Source of the DNA: VRUE01 sp963840565
GTDB taxonomy: Bacteria > Actinomycetota > Thermoleophilia > Solirubrobacterales > 70-9
Reading direction: 5' to 3'
DNA length: 64,000 nucleotides
Assembly: GCA_963840565.1 (NCBI GenBank)
Contig: CAWIZH010000003.1
Location: 310,001 to 374,000 of the forward strand
Part shown: one piece after another, positions 32,476 to 39,384 of the stretch
Layout: each line of letters starts with the position of its first letter
Position numbering within the stretch: the first letter of the stretch is position 1
The notes under the pieces: generated by a model
Database searches by the model: none
Told to the model about the DNA's origin: nothing
Seen by the model: only the letters and a program-made list of their open reading frames with translations
Translations under genes and position numbers: made by a program

Positions 32476-33489
32476 CTATCGACCCGCAGCCGGGGTGAGG
32501 ATCGCCCAGCGCTCGGGGAAACGCGAGGCGGAGTCGAGCGGGAGGACCTCGAGCAGGGACTCGGCGCCCTGGGCGGCGCGCACCTCGCGCACCGCGTCGC
32601 CGAGACGGCGGCGCCGCGACTCTTCGCCGCGGACCGAGAGCTCCAGCTGATCGCCCACCGGCGGGCCGAGGCCGAGCGCGCGCAGGCGCAGGACGGAGAC
32701 CGGGCCCGGCAGCGTCTCCAGGCGCGGCGCCAGGACCGAGCGCAGGGTGCGGGCCGAGGCGCTCGGCCGCCCCAGGCCCTGGTCGACGCTCCAGCTGCCG
32801 CCGCCACTGAGCAGGGCGCCGAGGCGCAGGCCCAGCACGGTCCGCCCCTTGCGCTGCGGCGCGGCGAGCAAGCGGTCGACCAGCAGCTCCAGCGCCCGCT
32901 CGAGCTGACCGCCGGCCGCACCTTCCGGCAGCGCCAGCTCCGTGGCCAGCTCCTCGTGCGGCCGGCGCGGGCGCAGCGGCGAGTCCTCGCCGCGGGCAAG
33001 GCGCAGCGCCCGTAATCCGAGGGGGCCGAAGCGATCGGCAACGCGGCCGGCCGGGAGCTTGGCCAGAGCCCCCAACGTCTCGACTCCCAGCCGCCGCATC
33101 GTCTCGATCAGGCTCCCCGCCTCGCGCGGCGGCAGCTCGAGCCCGCCGGCCAGCGTCGAGACGGGGAGGCCTGCCAGGAAGTCGCCTGCGGCTGGCGGCG
33201 GGACGATCGTCTCCCGTTGCGCGGCGGCGTGGGCGGCGAAGCGGGTGGGCGCAACCCCGATCCGCACCTCCATCTCCGCCGCCCGCCGCGCCGCCGCCAG
33301 CACTCCGGCCCTCTCTCCCCCGTAGAGCCCACGCAGCCCGTCGAGGGTGAAGAACGCCTCCCCGGGCCGCTCCGACTCGACCGCCGCGCCGATCCTCTCT
33401 AGTCGACGCAACAGTCGCTCGGTCAGCTCGCCGGCCCCAACCGGGTCGGCGAGCGCGGGCTCAGGGATCAGGGCACAGGCAACCTCCAT
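32476..33489 (-). CDS. imuB: ImuB-like Y-family polymerase homologue, N-terminally short
   Basis: 337 residues. Recognised by ESERPGEAFFTLDGLRGLYG, VRIGVAPTRFAAHAAAQRET, LGVETLGALAKLPAGRVADRFG and GLRALRLARGEDSPLRPRRP, the palm/thumb/helix-hairpin-helix part of actinobacterial ImuB, plus a C-terminal little-finger region. ImuB is catalytically inactive and tethers DnaE2 to the beta clamp. The protein is short: from family memory about 65-80 residues of the first palm segment appear missing between MEVACALIPEP and ALADPVGAGEL. A SOS box covers the start codon. No imuA gene is adjacent. Confidence 0.82.
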   Translation of the reverse strand: MEVACALIPEPALADPVGAGELTERLLRRLERIGAAVESERPGEAFFTLDGLRGLYGGERAGVLAAARRAAEMEVRIGVAPTRFAAHAAAQRETIVPPPAAGDFLAGLPVSTLAGGLELPPREAGSLIETMRRLGVETLGALAKLPAGRVADRFGPLGLRALRLARGEDSPLRPRRPHEELATELALPEGAAGGQLERALELLVDRLLAAPQRKGRTVLGLRLGALLSGGGSWSVDQGLGRPSASARTLRSVLAPRLETLPGPVSVLRLRALGLGPPVGDQLELSVRGEESRRRRLGDAVREVRAAQGAESLLEVLPLDSASRFPERWAILTPAAGR

Positions 33490-33507
33490 ACGAACGTATG
33501 TTCGTAT
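33488..33507. promoter_or_regulatory. SOS box (LexA site) over the imuB start
   Basis: ATACGAAC (33488-33495), spacer GTAT, GTTCGTAT (33500-33507): an 8-bp-arm perfect dyad matching the Gram-positive/actinobacterial LexA consensus CGAAC-N4-GTTCG. It overlaps the imuB start codon (33487-33489), so transcription probably starts at or near the ATG. Confidence 0.85.
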
Positions 33508-33522
33508 ATGAGGCGAACATAA

Positions 33523-33939
33523 TCAAGCGAAATCGAAAGGATTGAGGAAACTCACGCCTGAGCGGGCGATGTCATCGGTGTTGCGGGTGGCCAGCGTCAG
33601 GCCGGCCACCTTTGCGGTGGCGGCAAGCAGGCCGTCGATGACCGGCAGCGGATCGGGCGCGTTCATCCGCCCCCACTCCTCGGCTATCGCCCGGTCGACC
33701 GGAACGATGCGATCGCGATGCGCCTCGGCGATGCGGCCGAGCCAGCTCTCCAGCACGCTCGCCGCCGCGGGGTCGCGCCGGCGGATGCTCTCTATGCCCC
33801 TGCGAATCTCGCCCAGCGTCAAGGCACTGAGGAAGACCTCCTCGTCGGCGAGACCCTCGAACCAGGAGACGACAGCGGAGTTGGCGCGCTTTCCCTTGCG
33901 CAGCTCGGAGATGACGTTGGTGTCGATCAGATAGCTCAC
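33523..33939 (-). CDS. PIN-domain toxin, FitB/VapC type
   Basis: 138 residues. PIN ribonuclease acidic residues are in place: MSYLIDTNVISELRKG (first Asp at 6), LTLGEIRRGIESI (Glu ~44), PVIDGLLAATAKV (Asp ~101) and TRNTDDIA (~120). The ISELRKG and IRRGIE motifs mark the FitB subgroup. VapC-type toxins cleave RNA, often tRNA, when not held by the antitoxin. Its ATG overlaps the antitoxin stop (ATGA). Its stop lies 16 bp from the imuB SOS box. Confidence 0.9.
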   Translation of the reverse strand: MSYLIDTNVISELRKGKRANSAVVSWFEGLADEEVFLSALTLGEIRRGIESIRRRDPAAASVLESWLGRIAEAHRDRIVPVDRAIAEEWGRMNAPDPLPVIDGLLAATAKVAGLTLATRNTDDIARSGVSFLNPFDFA

Positions 33940-34169
33940 AGCTCTACCGCGCGACCCCGATCGTCTGGACGCTCGAAGTCACGATCGTCGCCGACGTCCG
34001 GCATCTCGAGCAGCAGCTGCTTCAAAGAGGCGAGCGGCCCCGACTGGCGCAGCGCACGGCGGAGGATCTCCCGGTGCTCCTCCTCTGCCGAGCGGCCATT
34101 GCGAGCAGCCCGCAGCTTCAGCTCGCGGACCACGTCGCTCTCGATGTTGCGTACAAGAAGCTGTGCCAT
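33936..34169 (-). CDS. FitA-like antitoxin
   Basis: 77 residues from the ATG at 34169; longer in-frame extensions are shadow sequence. MAQLLVRNIESDVVRELKLR is the ribbon-helix-helix of FitA-type antitoxins, followed by AARNGRSAEEEHREILRRAL. The C-terminal half (LKQLLLEMPDVGDDRDFERP) should wrap the toxin active site. It binds DNA to repress its own operon; the 14-bp palindrome on its start codon is the likely operator. Confidence 0.88.
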   Translation of the reverse strand: MAQLLVRNIESDVVRELKLRAARNGRSAEEEHREILRRALRQSGPLASLKQLLLEMPDVGDDRDFERPDDRGRAVEL

Positions 34170-34180
34170 TGATATCAATG
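34167..34180. promoter_or_regulatory. 14-bp palindrome over the FitA start codon
   Basis: CATTGATATCAATG, a perfect palindrome whose first three bases are the start codon complement. Markedly AT-rich for this genome. Candidate FitAB operator, again placed on the translation start. Confidence 0.65.
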
Positions 34181-34266
34181 CTATCGCAGAGACCATGGAC
34201 CCACTGTCGCAGGGTCCTACGCGCTCGTGGCGCGTACAAACACGCGAAAGCGTGGCGCCTATCGCG

Positions 34267-34875
34267 TCAGAGCCGCGCAGCGAGAGTCTCGAGCGCGGCG
34301 GGATCCGCGCTCTCGCCTTCGGCAACTCCCCTGGCGACGAGGGCGACCATCGCGGCGACCGCGGCCCACTCGGCGCTCGGGACCTGCGCCGGGCCAGTGC
34401 CGCCGGGCTCGCGCGCCTCGCGCAGCCGCGCCGCCAGCTGCTCGATCGCCCCGTGCTGGAGCCGCACGCCCTCCGTCCCGACGGCGGCGATCTCGACGGT
34501 GAGCAGCCGCGCCGTGGGCGGGTCGCCGGCCAGCAGGGTCGCGGCAGTGCGGATCCCCGCCCGCACCCTCTCCGCCGGCTCCACCTCCTCGCCGCAGGCC
34601 CGCTCGACCTCTCCCAGCAGCCGCCCGAACAGCTCTTCGAAGCTGACCAGCATGCACTCCCGCTTGTCCTTGAACTGCTTGTAGAAGCTGGCGGTGGAAA
34701 CGCCGGCGTGCCGCGCCACATCGGTCACCGATGCGCGCCCGTAGCCGCCCTCCGCGCAGACCTCCGCGATCGCCGCGATCAGCCGTTCGCGCTGGTTGCG
34801 CTCGACCAGCTCCGGAGCGAGCCCATGGGGACCCGGGGGAAGACGTCGCCTCGGCTCCCTCGCGCCCTCGCTCAC
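34267..34875 (-). CDS. TetR family regulator
   Basis: 202 residues from GTG. The pre-helix motif LPPGPHGLAPELVERNQRER is shared with the TetR group at 54-62 kb. The helix-turn-helix is YGRASVTDVARHAGVSTASF followed by YKQFKDKRECMLVSFEELF. The C-terminal ligand domain is helical and not assignable. No adjacent enzyme or transporter indicates a target; the neighbouring genes are toxin-antitoxin pairs. Confidence 0.87.
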   Translation of the reverse strand: MSEGAREPRRRLPPGPHGLAPELVERNQRERLIAAIAEVCAEGGYGRASVTDVARHAGVSTASFYKQFKDKRECMLVSFEELFGRLLGEVERACGEEVEPAERVRAGIRTAATLLAGDPPTARLLTVEIAAVGTEGVRLQHGAIEQLAARLREAREPGGTGPAQVPSAEWAAVAAMVALVARGVAEGESADPAALETLAARL

Positions 34876-34918
34876 AAACTAAGGATAGCCGCCGTTCCCG
34901 AAAGTCCCCTCACGTACC

Positions 34919-35296
34919 TCAGGCGATCGCAAGCAAACGCTCGATCGCGGCGACGAACTCGGCGGCGCCGTCGAGAAAGTCAGCGGCTTCCTCGGGACTG
35001 GGCGGAGCCGCGTCGTAGTCTCCTCGCTCGCGTGCCTCCTTGACCCGGCCGGCCAGGCTGCTGAGCTCGCGATCGAACTCGCCCGTCGCCACGAACACTT
35101 TGCTGAACAGCGTCCAGGTGCCGCCGTGCGTCTTCGCGTACTCGCCGCGCTCCGAGAGTGCGGCACGGGCCGCGTTCAGCATCGCGTAGTAGGCGGCGCT
35201 GACCAAGACGGCCGGGTGCACCATGCCGACGATCTTCTGGGCGTCACCGAGGCGCTCCCGAGCCTGCTCCATGAACTCCTCCGAGCGGGGGCTCAC
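34919..35296 (-). CDS. HEPN domain toxin (HepT-like)
   Basis: 125 residues from a GTG overlapping the MNT stop (GTGA); an ATG at 35272 is an alternative. FMEQARERLGDAQKIVGMVH and AVLVSAAYYAMLNAARAAL are the HEPN helices. RGEYAKTH supplies the RX4-6H ribonuclease motif with six intervening residues. HEPN toxins are neutralised by MNT partners through AMP transfer to the HEPN tyrosine or by direct binding. Here a Tyr lies inside the motif (EYAKTH), consistent with that mechanism. Confidence 0.85.
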   Translation of the reverse strand: MSPRSEEFMEQARERLGDAQKIVGMVHPAVLVSAAYYAMLNAARAALSERGEYAKTHGGTWTLFSKVFVATGEFDRELSSLAGRVKEARERGDYDAAPPSPEEAADFLDGAAEFVAAIERLLAIA

Positions 35297-35685
35297 TCGA
35301 GCCGGCTCCCAGCGAGGACGAGCTTGTCGCGGTCGACCTCGGCGATGAAGAACGACTCGATCTCGCGGCGGCCCCGCAGCCACTCGGGGTCGTGGACGTG
35401 CACCGAGTAGGTGAATGGGCTCTCGCCCTCGGCGTAGGCGGCCTCCTCGCTGAGGTCCATCGCGCGGCGCGAGTGGCGCTGGTGGCCGCCCTCGGCGATG
35501 ACCAGGAGGTCAATGTCGGAGTCGGGGCGGGCCGGCTCGCCGCGGGCGCGCGATCCATAGAGCCAGATCGCCCGCAAGTCTTCACCCAGCTCGCCGTCGA
35601 GCGCATCGACGAAGCGCCCCACCGTGCGCCGCTCCACCGGCGAAAGGGTGGCGGCGGCCAGTGCGCTGTCGAGCTGCGCTGTCAC
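35293..35685 (-). CDS. MNT nucleotidyltransferase antitoxin (MntA-like)
   Basis: 130 residues from GTG at 35685; upstream in-frame sequence is not protein-like. IWLYGSRARGEPARPDSDID gives the minimal nucleotidyltransferase motif, with Gly44-Ser45 and Asp57/Asp59, spacing one residue longer than the usual GSX10DXD. The C-terminal YSVHVHDPEWLRGRREIESF is typical of the MNT partners of HEPN proteins. First gene of the two-gene unit; it overlaps HEPN by 4 bases. Confidence 0.85.
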   Translation of the reverse strand: MTAQLDSALAAATLSPVERRTVGRFVDALDGELGEDLRAIWLYGSRARGEPARPDSDIDLLVIAEGGHQRHSRRAMDLSEEAAYAEGESPFTYSVHVHDPEWLRGRREIESFFIAEVDRDKLVLAGSRLE

Positions 35686-35744
35686 CCCTGGAAGTGTAGG
35701 AAGGACCACGGGCGGCCCCGGGAGCCGGTTGGCCGCTGCGTTCT

Positions 35745-36000
35745 CTACTGCGCCAGCGCGCTGCCGGAGAGGGTGACGGTGCGGGCTTCGGGTCGGAGGA
35801 GATCGCCCCGCCGGTGACGTCGAAGACGCCGATCCGCACCGTGCCTTCGCTGCCGCTGGGCGCGATCTGCCCGCCGAGCGCGATCGGGAAGGAAAGGTCC
35901 CGCGAGCTTGGAAGAGGTCGCGATCTTCAGCTGCGAGCCGCCGACTTTTGAGATCGCGACGCGCTGTCGATTCCCCTGGCACAGTGAAGTCGCGTCAGCT
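35745..36000 (-). pseudogene. remnant of a secreted beta-domain protein gene
   Basis: Protein-like pieces occur in different frames: GSQLKIATSSKLAG, then FPIALGGQIAPSGSEGTVRI with GVFDVTGG, then RTVTLSGSALAQ followed by a stop. Read together they resemble the end of an immunoglobulin-like surface protein broken by two frameshifts. No ribosome site or start codon supports a functional gene. Confidence 0.4.
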
Positions 36001-36119
36001 CCGAAGCTTGGTGGCGTCTGCCGACCAACACCCGCAAATCCAACTGCTCCTGGAAGAGGATAATGGATGAGTTGGCCCGCCTGCGACCCGAGATGGGCCG
36101 CAGGACAGGCACACATCGC

Positions 36120-36752
36120 CTAGAACTGAGCGGCGTAAACCGACATCGGATTGGTGAGGATGTATTCACCCGAGAAGTACCACGTCCCGCATGAATTGGT
36201 GCTGGCTTTTGTGTTCGCGAAGGTAATCGTAGACGCACCCAAGCCGTTCCAAGCCGGCCCGACGAGGGTTCCCGGACCTTCGATCTGAACTTTGCATTTG
36301 ACGCCAAAGATCTGCGAATTCACATCGATCCGGTTGTTGAGCACCGCGACACTGCCCGCGTTAGATCCGGCGGGGCTCTCAGTGATGTAGGCGTTGCCGG
36401 GAGTGACCACGGTCGGCGTGTTGTCGCACGAGACGAAGGTCATGTTGGTTATCGTGGCTTCGACGTTCGTCGACGGCGAGCCGGGGTTGGTGATTTCCAT
36501 GACCAGCGCGGAATGGGTGCAGTCGAACTCATGGAGAGACGAGCCTTTCCAGGGATCCAGCTTCGCGTGCGTGCCCGCCCGCAGTTCCGAGTAGATTTTC
36601 GTGCCGGCCGGATACTTGTTGGCGAGTCCGCATCCTTCCGCAAAAGAGAACGTTTTGCACAGCACGTCGGCCGAAGCCGCGCCCGAGCCGATGCTCATTG
36701 CCCCTACCAGAGAGACCGCCATCGCGGCGATCAGCACAGATATTCGTTTCAC
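36120..36752 (-). CDS. secreted protein of unknown function
   Basis: 210 residues. Signal peptide (MKRISVLIAAMAVSLVGAMS... with ASA-DV cleavage near residue 29). The mature part is beta-rich and non-charged with six or more cysteines (LCKTF, GCGLAN, DCTHS, SCDNT, KCKVQ, SCGTW), likely disulphides. I do not recognise a domain. A second secreted gene (36963-37652) of similar style lies upstream, and the two share a promoter-proximal motif. Probably a surface or matrix component. Confidence 0.75.
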   Translation of the reverse strand: MKRISVLIAAMAVSLVGAMSIGSGAASADVLCKTFSFAEGCGLANKYPAGTKIYSELRAGTHAKLDPWKGSSLHEFDCTHSALVMEITNPGSPSTNVEATITNMTFVSCDNTPTVVTPGNAYITESPAGSNAGSVAVLNNRIDVNSQIFGVKCKVQIEGPGTLVGPAWNGLGASTITFANTKASTNSCGTWYFSGEYILTNPMSVYAAQF

Positions 36753-36833
36753 TTGCTCTCCCCTGTCTCATCGTTAGCTGCATGCCGAGCCATCTGCATG
36801 CCGACCGACTATGGGGTCGAGCGGAAACGGCGC

Positions 36834-36851
36834 GCCACACCAATGTGTCGA
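36834..36851 (-). promoter_or_regulatory. shared upstream motif, copy 1
   Basis: GCCACACCAATGTGTCGA on the plus strand, about 82 bp upstream of the secreted-protein start at 36752. It matches copy 2 (37724-37741) at GCCACACC.AT.TG.CGA. Possible binding site of a common regulator or an unusual promoter. Confidence 0.4.
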
Positions 36852-36912
36852 TGTGGAGCGGCCGGTTTCGACAGGTTGTCGATGCATCGTTCAGCCGCGG
36901 AGGGCGGCCGGC

Positions 36913-36946
36913 GACGAGAGCCGCACCGTTTGGTGCGGCTCTCGTC
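36913..36946 (-). terminator. 15-bp perfect hairpin
   Basis: GACGAGAGCCGCACC (36913-36927), loop GTTT, complementary arm 36932-36946. It starts 16 nt past the stop of the secreted-protein gene at 36963. No U-tract. Confidence 0.7.
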
Positions 36947-36962
36947 CAGCTCTATCTCCCTC

Positions 36963-37652
36963 CTAGGGGAGGAATTCGCCGGCTACGCTGAGATGCCACC
37001 CGATGAAGCCCTGCATCGAGACATACGCGGCGGGAGTGCCGTAGGTGTCTTCGAGATTGAAGAGTCCTTTGGCAAAGGTTTCTTCGATGAACTGCCACTT
37101 CTGTTCGGAACTTTCGCTTTTCGCGGGTTGGTAGCCCACTTTGATGAAGTTAGTGAGTTCGTTGAGTTTGGGGCTTTCCACCTGACCGATCACGCCGTTC
37201 TTCCAGACGTGGTTGCTAAAGCATTTGAATTTGGCTATTTCGCCGCCGGCGACGGCCGGCTTCATGAGGATGCCGTACTTGGTGTGGGCTTTATCGAGAT
37301 AGATTGGTTCAAAATTCAGTTTGTTCAATATGATCGTCCCGGCGGTGGCGCCGGCGGTGGTGCAACTGACGCCGAAATCGTCCATGCATTTGGTGTACTG
37401 CATTTCTACGGTCCCACTCGTGCCTGATGCGAATTGGCCGGTACCGGCCATGCCATTGCAGACCATAGTTTGGGTTCCCTCGCGGAAGACCAGATTGGAT
37501 TCTTTTGACATGTAGAAAGTCAGTCCGGGTTTGGACCAGCTGAGGGCCGAGGCGCTACCAGCCGCCAGGGCGGCAAAGACGAGCATTGCTGCCAAGGCGA
37601 GGCCGAGGATCTGAAGCGGCCTGGCGCGGCCTCTGGATTTGCTTCTAGTCAT
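36963..37652 (-). CDS. secreted protein of unknown function
   Basis: 229 residues from the ATG at 37652, with GGAGAAGGAG upstream; the longer frame is rejected because the signal peptide begins here (MTRSKSRGRARPLQILGLAL, cleavage after SASA ~residue 36). The mature part contains KPGLTFYMSKESNLVFREGT, paired cysteines (MVCNG; TKCMDD; VSCTT; FKCFS) and a mixed beta pattern. No known domain recognised. It resembles the downstream secreted gene only in general style. Followed by a strong hairpin. Confidence 0.75.
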   Translation of the reverse strand: MTRSKSRGRARPLQILGLALAAMLVFAALAAGSASALSWSKPGLTFYMSKESNLVFREGTQTMVCNGMAGTGQFASGTSGTVEMQYTKCMDDFGVSCTTAGATAGTIILNKLNFEPIYLDKAHTKYGILMKPAVAGGEIAKFKCFSNHVWKNGVIGQVESPKLNELTNFIKVGYQPAKSESSEQKWQFIEETFAKGLFNLEDTYGTPAAYVSMQGFIGWHLSVAGEFLP

Positions 37653-37723
37653 GCGCGAACTCCTTCTCCCAGGAACTCTCTGGGCATTGGTTTTCCCGAC
37701 TATCGAGCCGCCAGCGAGGCGGG

Positions 37724-37741
37724 GCCACACCGATATGGCGA
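37724..37741 (-). promoter_or_regulatory. shared upstream motif, copy 2
   Basis: GCCACACCGATATGGCGA, about 72 bp upstream of the start at 37652; pairs with copy 1 at 36834-36851. Confidence 0.4.
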
Positions 37742-37778
37742 ATCGAGACGGCGTCGATCGACATACCGTCGAATCGGG

Positions 37779-38960
37779 TCAGGGATCGAGCGGCTGGGGG
37801 GAGTCCGGGAGCATGAGGGCCAGCGTCAGCTCCGCCGCGCAGCGGGCCAAGGGCATCCCGAGGCGCTCCTCAGCCGTGCGCAGACGGGTCCCAACCGTCT
37901 GGCGGTGCAGGGCGAGAGAGGAGGCGGCCGAGGTGATGTTGCAGCCGGCGGCGAAATAGGCCCGCAGCGTGTCGCACAGGTCTTCGTCGCCGTCGCTCCC
38001 GTCGCAGAGCGGATCGAGGTAGAGGCCCCGTAACGACTCGACGAGGACGCGGTCGCGGCAGACGGAGGCGAGCAGTCCGCGCTCCGCGTAGCGGACCACC
38101 GCGACACCGTCGCCAGTTGCGAACGGAAGCACGCTCTTGGCCTGCTCATGCGAGAGGCGCCAGCCGGCAAGGCCGCGGGCAGGCTCCCCGAGTGCGACCC
38201 GCACCTCCTCCAGGCATGCGCGCGCGCTGTCCAAAACCTCGGCCGCCTCGATCCGGCGCTCGCCGCCGAGCCAGGCCCAGAGCAGATGGGGATCGGGTTC
38301 GACCGCGAGCAGTTGCCGGTCGAGAGCGCGAGCGAGGTCGGTCAACGCGGGGCGCCCGCCCCCTCCCTTGAGGACGAGGCCGAGATGCCAGCCGGAGAGG
38401 TCGTAGGCAAGCTCGCGCGAGTCGACCGGCTCGCCGGCGATGAGCCGCTCGACCAGCTCTACCCTTCGCCGGTTGGCCGAGAAGCGCGAGCAGTTCGCGA
38501 CTTCGCAGGCGTGCTCGTCGCCGACGACCGCGAGCAGGCGATCGAAGGCGGCCGAGACGAAGGCGAGCAAGCCGCGGAGCGCGCCCGGACCGAGCGCCTT
38601 GTCGCGCTCCACCTCCTCGACGATGAAGTCGAGGAGAAGGGCGTGCCCGGCCGTGTAGCGGCGAAGCACGGTGTCGAGCCCGACCCCGTTGCGGGCGGCC
38701 AGCCGAGCCTGGGCGACCAGCGCGGGAGGCACGGGTGGCGTCCGGTGGCGCGACTGCGCGAGCGTGGCGAGGGCGTAGTCGAGCGCGGCCGAGGTGGCCG
38801 CGAGGAAGCCGTCGACATAGGCCGAGTCGCCGACCTCGGCCGGGTCGGCGACCCCGTAGACGCGGGCGAGCAACGCCTCCTCGATCTCGGAGCGGCGCCG
38901 CTCGAGGCCCGCACAGACGTCGTGGCGGCCCTGGCGGGGGGCAACCTCGCCGCCCTGCAG
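37779..38960 (-). CDS. PucR/CdaR-type transcriptional regulator
   Basis: About 393 residues. The C-terminus carries the PucR helix-turn-helix NITSAASSLALHRQTVGTRL with RTAEERLGMPLARCAAELTL. The preceding ~300 residues hold a helical RsbRD-like region (VLRRYTAGHALLLDFIVEEV) and a GGDEF-like/PucR central domain (YDLSGWHLGLVLKGGGGRPA). Start unresolved: the frame is open to 39212, but that would overlap the gene before it by over 200 bp. A CTG at 38960 preceded by GGGAG is the best local candidate; no ATG/GTG/TTG occurs nearer. The regulated genes are unknown. Confidence 0.72.
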   Translation of the reverse strand: MQGGEVAPRQGRHDVCAGLERRRSEIEEALLARVYGVADPAEVGDSAYVDGFLAATSAALDYALATLAQSRHRTPPVPPALVAQARLAARNGVGLDTVLRRYTAGHALLLDFIVEEVERDKALGPGALRGLLAFVSAAFDRLLAVVGDEHACEVANCSRFSANRRRVELVERLIAGEPVDSRELAYDLSGWHLGLVLKGGGGRPALTDLARALDRQLLAVEPDPHLLWAWLGGERRIEAAEVLDSARACLEEVRVALGEPARGLAGWRLSHEQAKSVLPFATGDGVAVVRYAERGLLASVCRDRVLVESLRGLYLDPLCDGSDGDEDLCDTLRAYFAAGCNITSAASSLALHRQTVGTRLRTAEERLGMPLARCAAELTLALMLPDSPQPLDP

Positions 38961-38998
38961 GCGGCCGCTCCCATCGGCTCTCGCCGCCGCGATCGCGC

Positions 38999-39340
38999 CT
39001 ACCCCGCCGTGGAGCCGGTGTCGAGGGCAAACAGGGTGAGCAGCCAGCCGTCGTCTTCGCGACGGAAGACAGCCGTGGCGTCGAGCTGAGCCGACCGCGC
39101 CGTCGTCGCGGGCGGCCCCGGCTCGGAGTGCCAGTGCAGGCCCAAGACCGCGAGACGATCCGTGTGCTCCATCGCGAAACCCTGCGAGGCGGGAGGAACG
39201 GGCGGCAGCCAACGGAGGAGGCCGGCGGCGATCGAGTCAGGCCCGGAAAGGGCCAAGCCGCCCGGCCCCACGAACGAGGCGCCGGGCGCCAGGCAACCGG
39301 CCAGCTCGTCGCGCTCGGCACGAACGAGCGCGTTCAACAC
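38999..39340 (-). CDS. SnoaL/NTF2-like small protein
   Basis: 113 residues from GTG at 39340. LNALVRAERDELAGCLAPGA, SFVGPGGLALSGPDSIAAGL and FRREDDGWLLTLFALDTG fit the cone-shaped NTF2/SnoaL fold, which binds small molecules. It lies 44 bp downstream of the last large surface-protein gene and 38 bp before the proposed PucR start, all on one strand. Substrate or partner unknown; the assignment is by overall pattern only. Confidence 0.55.
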   Translation of the reverse strand: MLNALVRAERDELAGCLAPGASFVGPGGLALSGPDSIAAGLLRWLPPVPPASQGFAMEHTDRLAVLGLHWHSEPGPPATTARSAQLDATAVFRREDDGWLLTLFALDTGSTAG

Positions 39341-39384
39341 CCGTGCGGCCGCCCCAAGCGGCGTCGAGGAGGAGTCGGCGCGCC

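Noticed and set aside
36120..37652. Two neighbouring secreted proteins as duplicates
   Set aside because: Only the general style (signal peptide, many cysteines) and the upstream motif are shared; the mature sequences do not align by eye.
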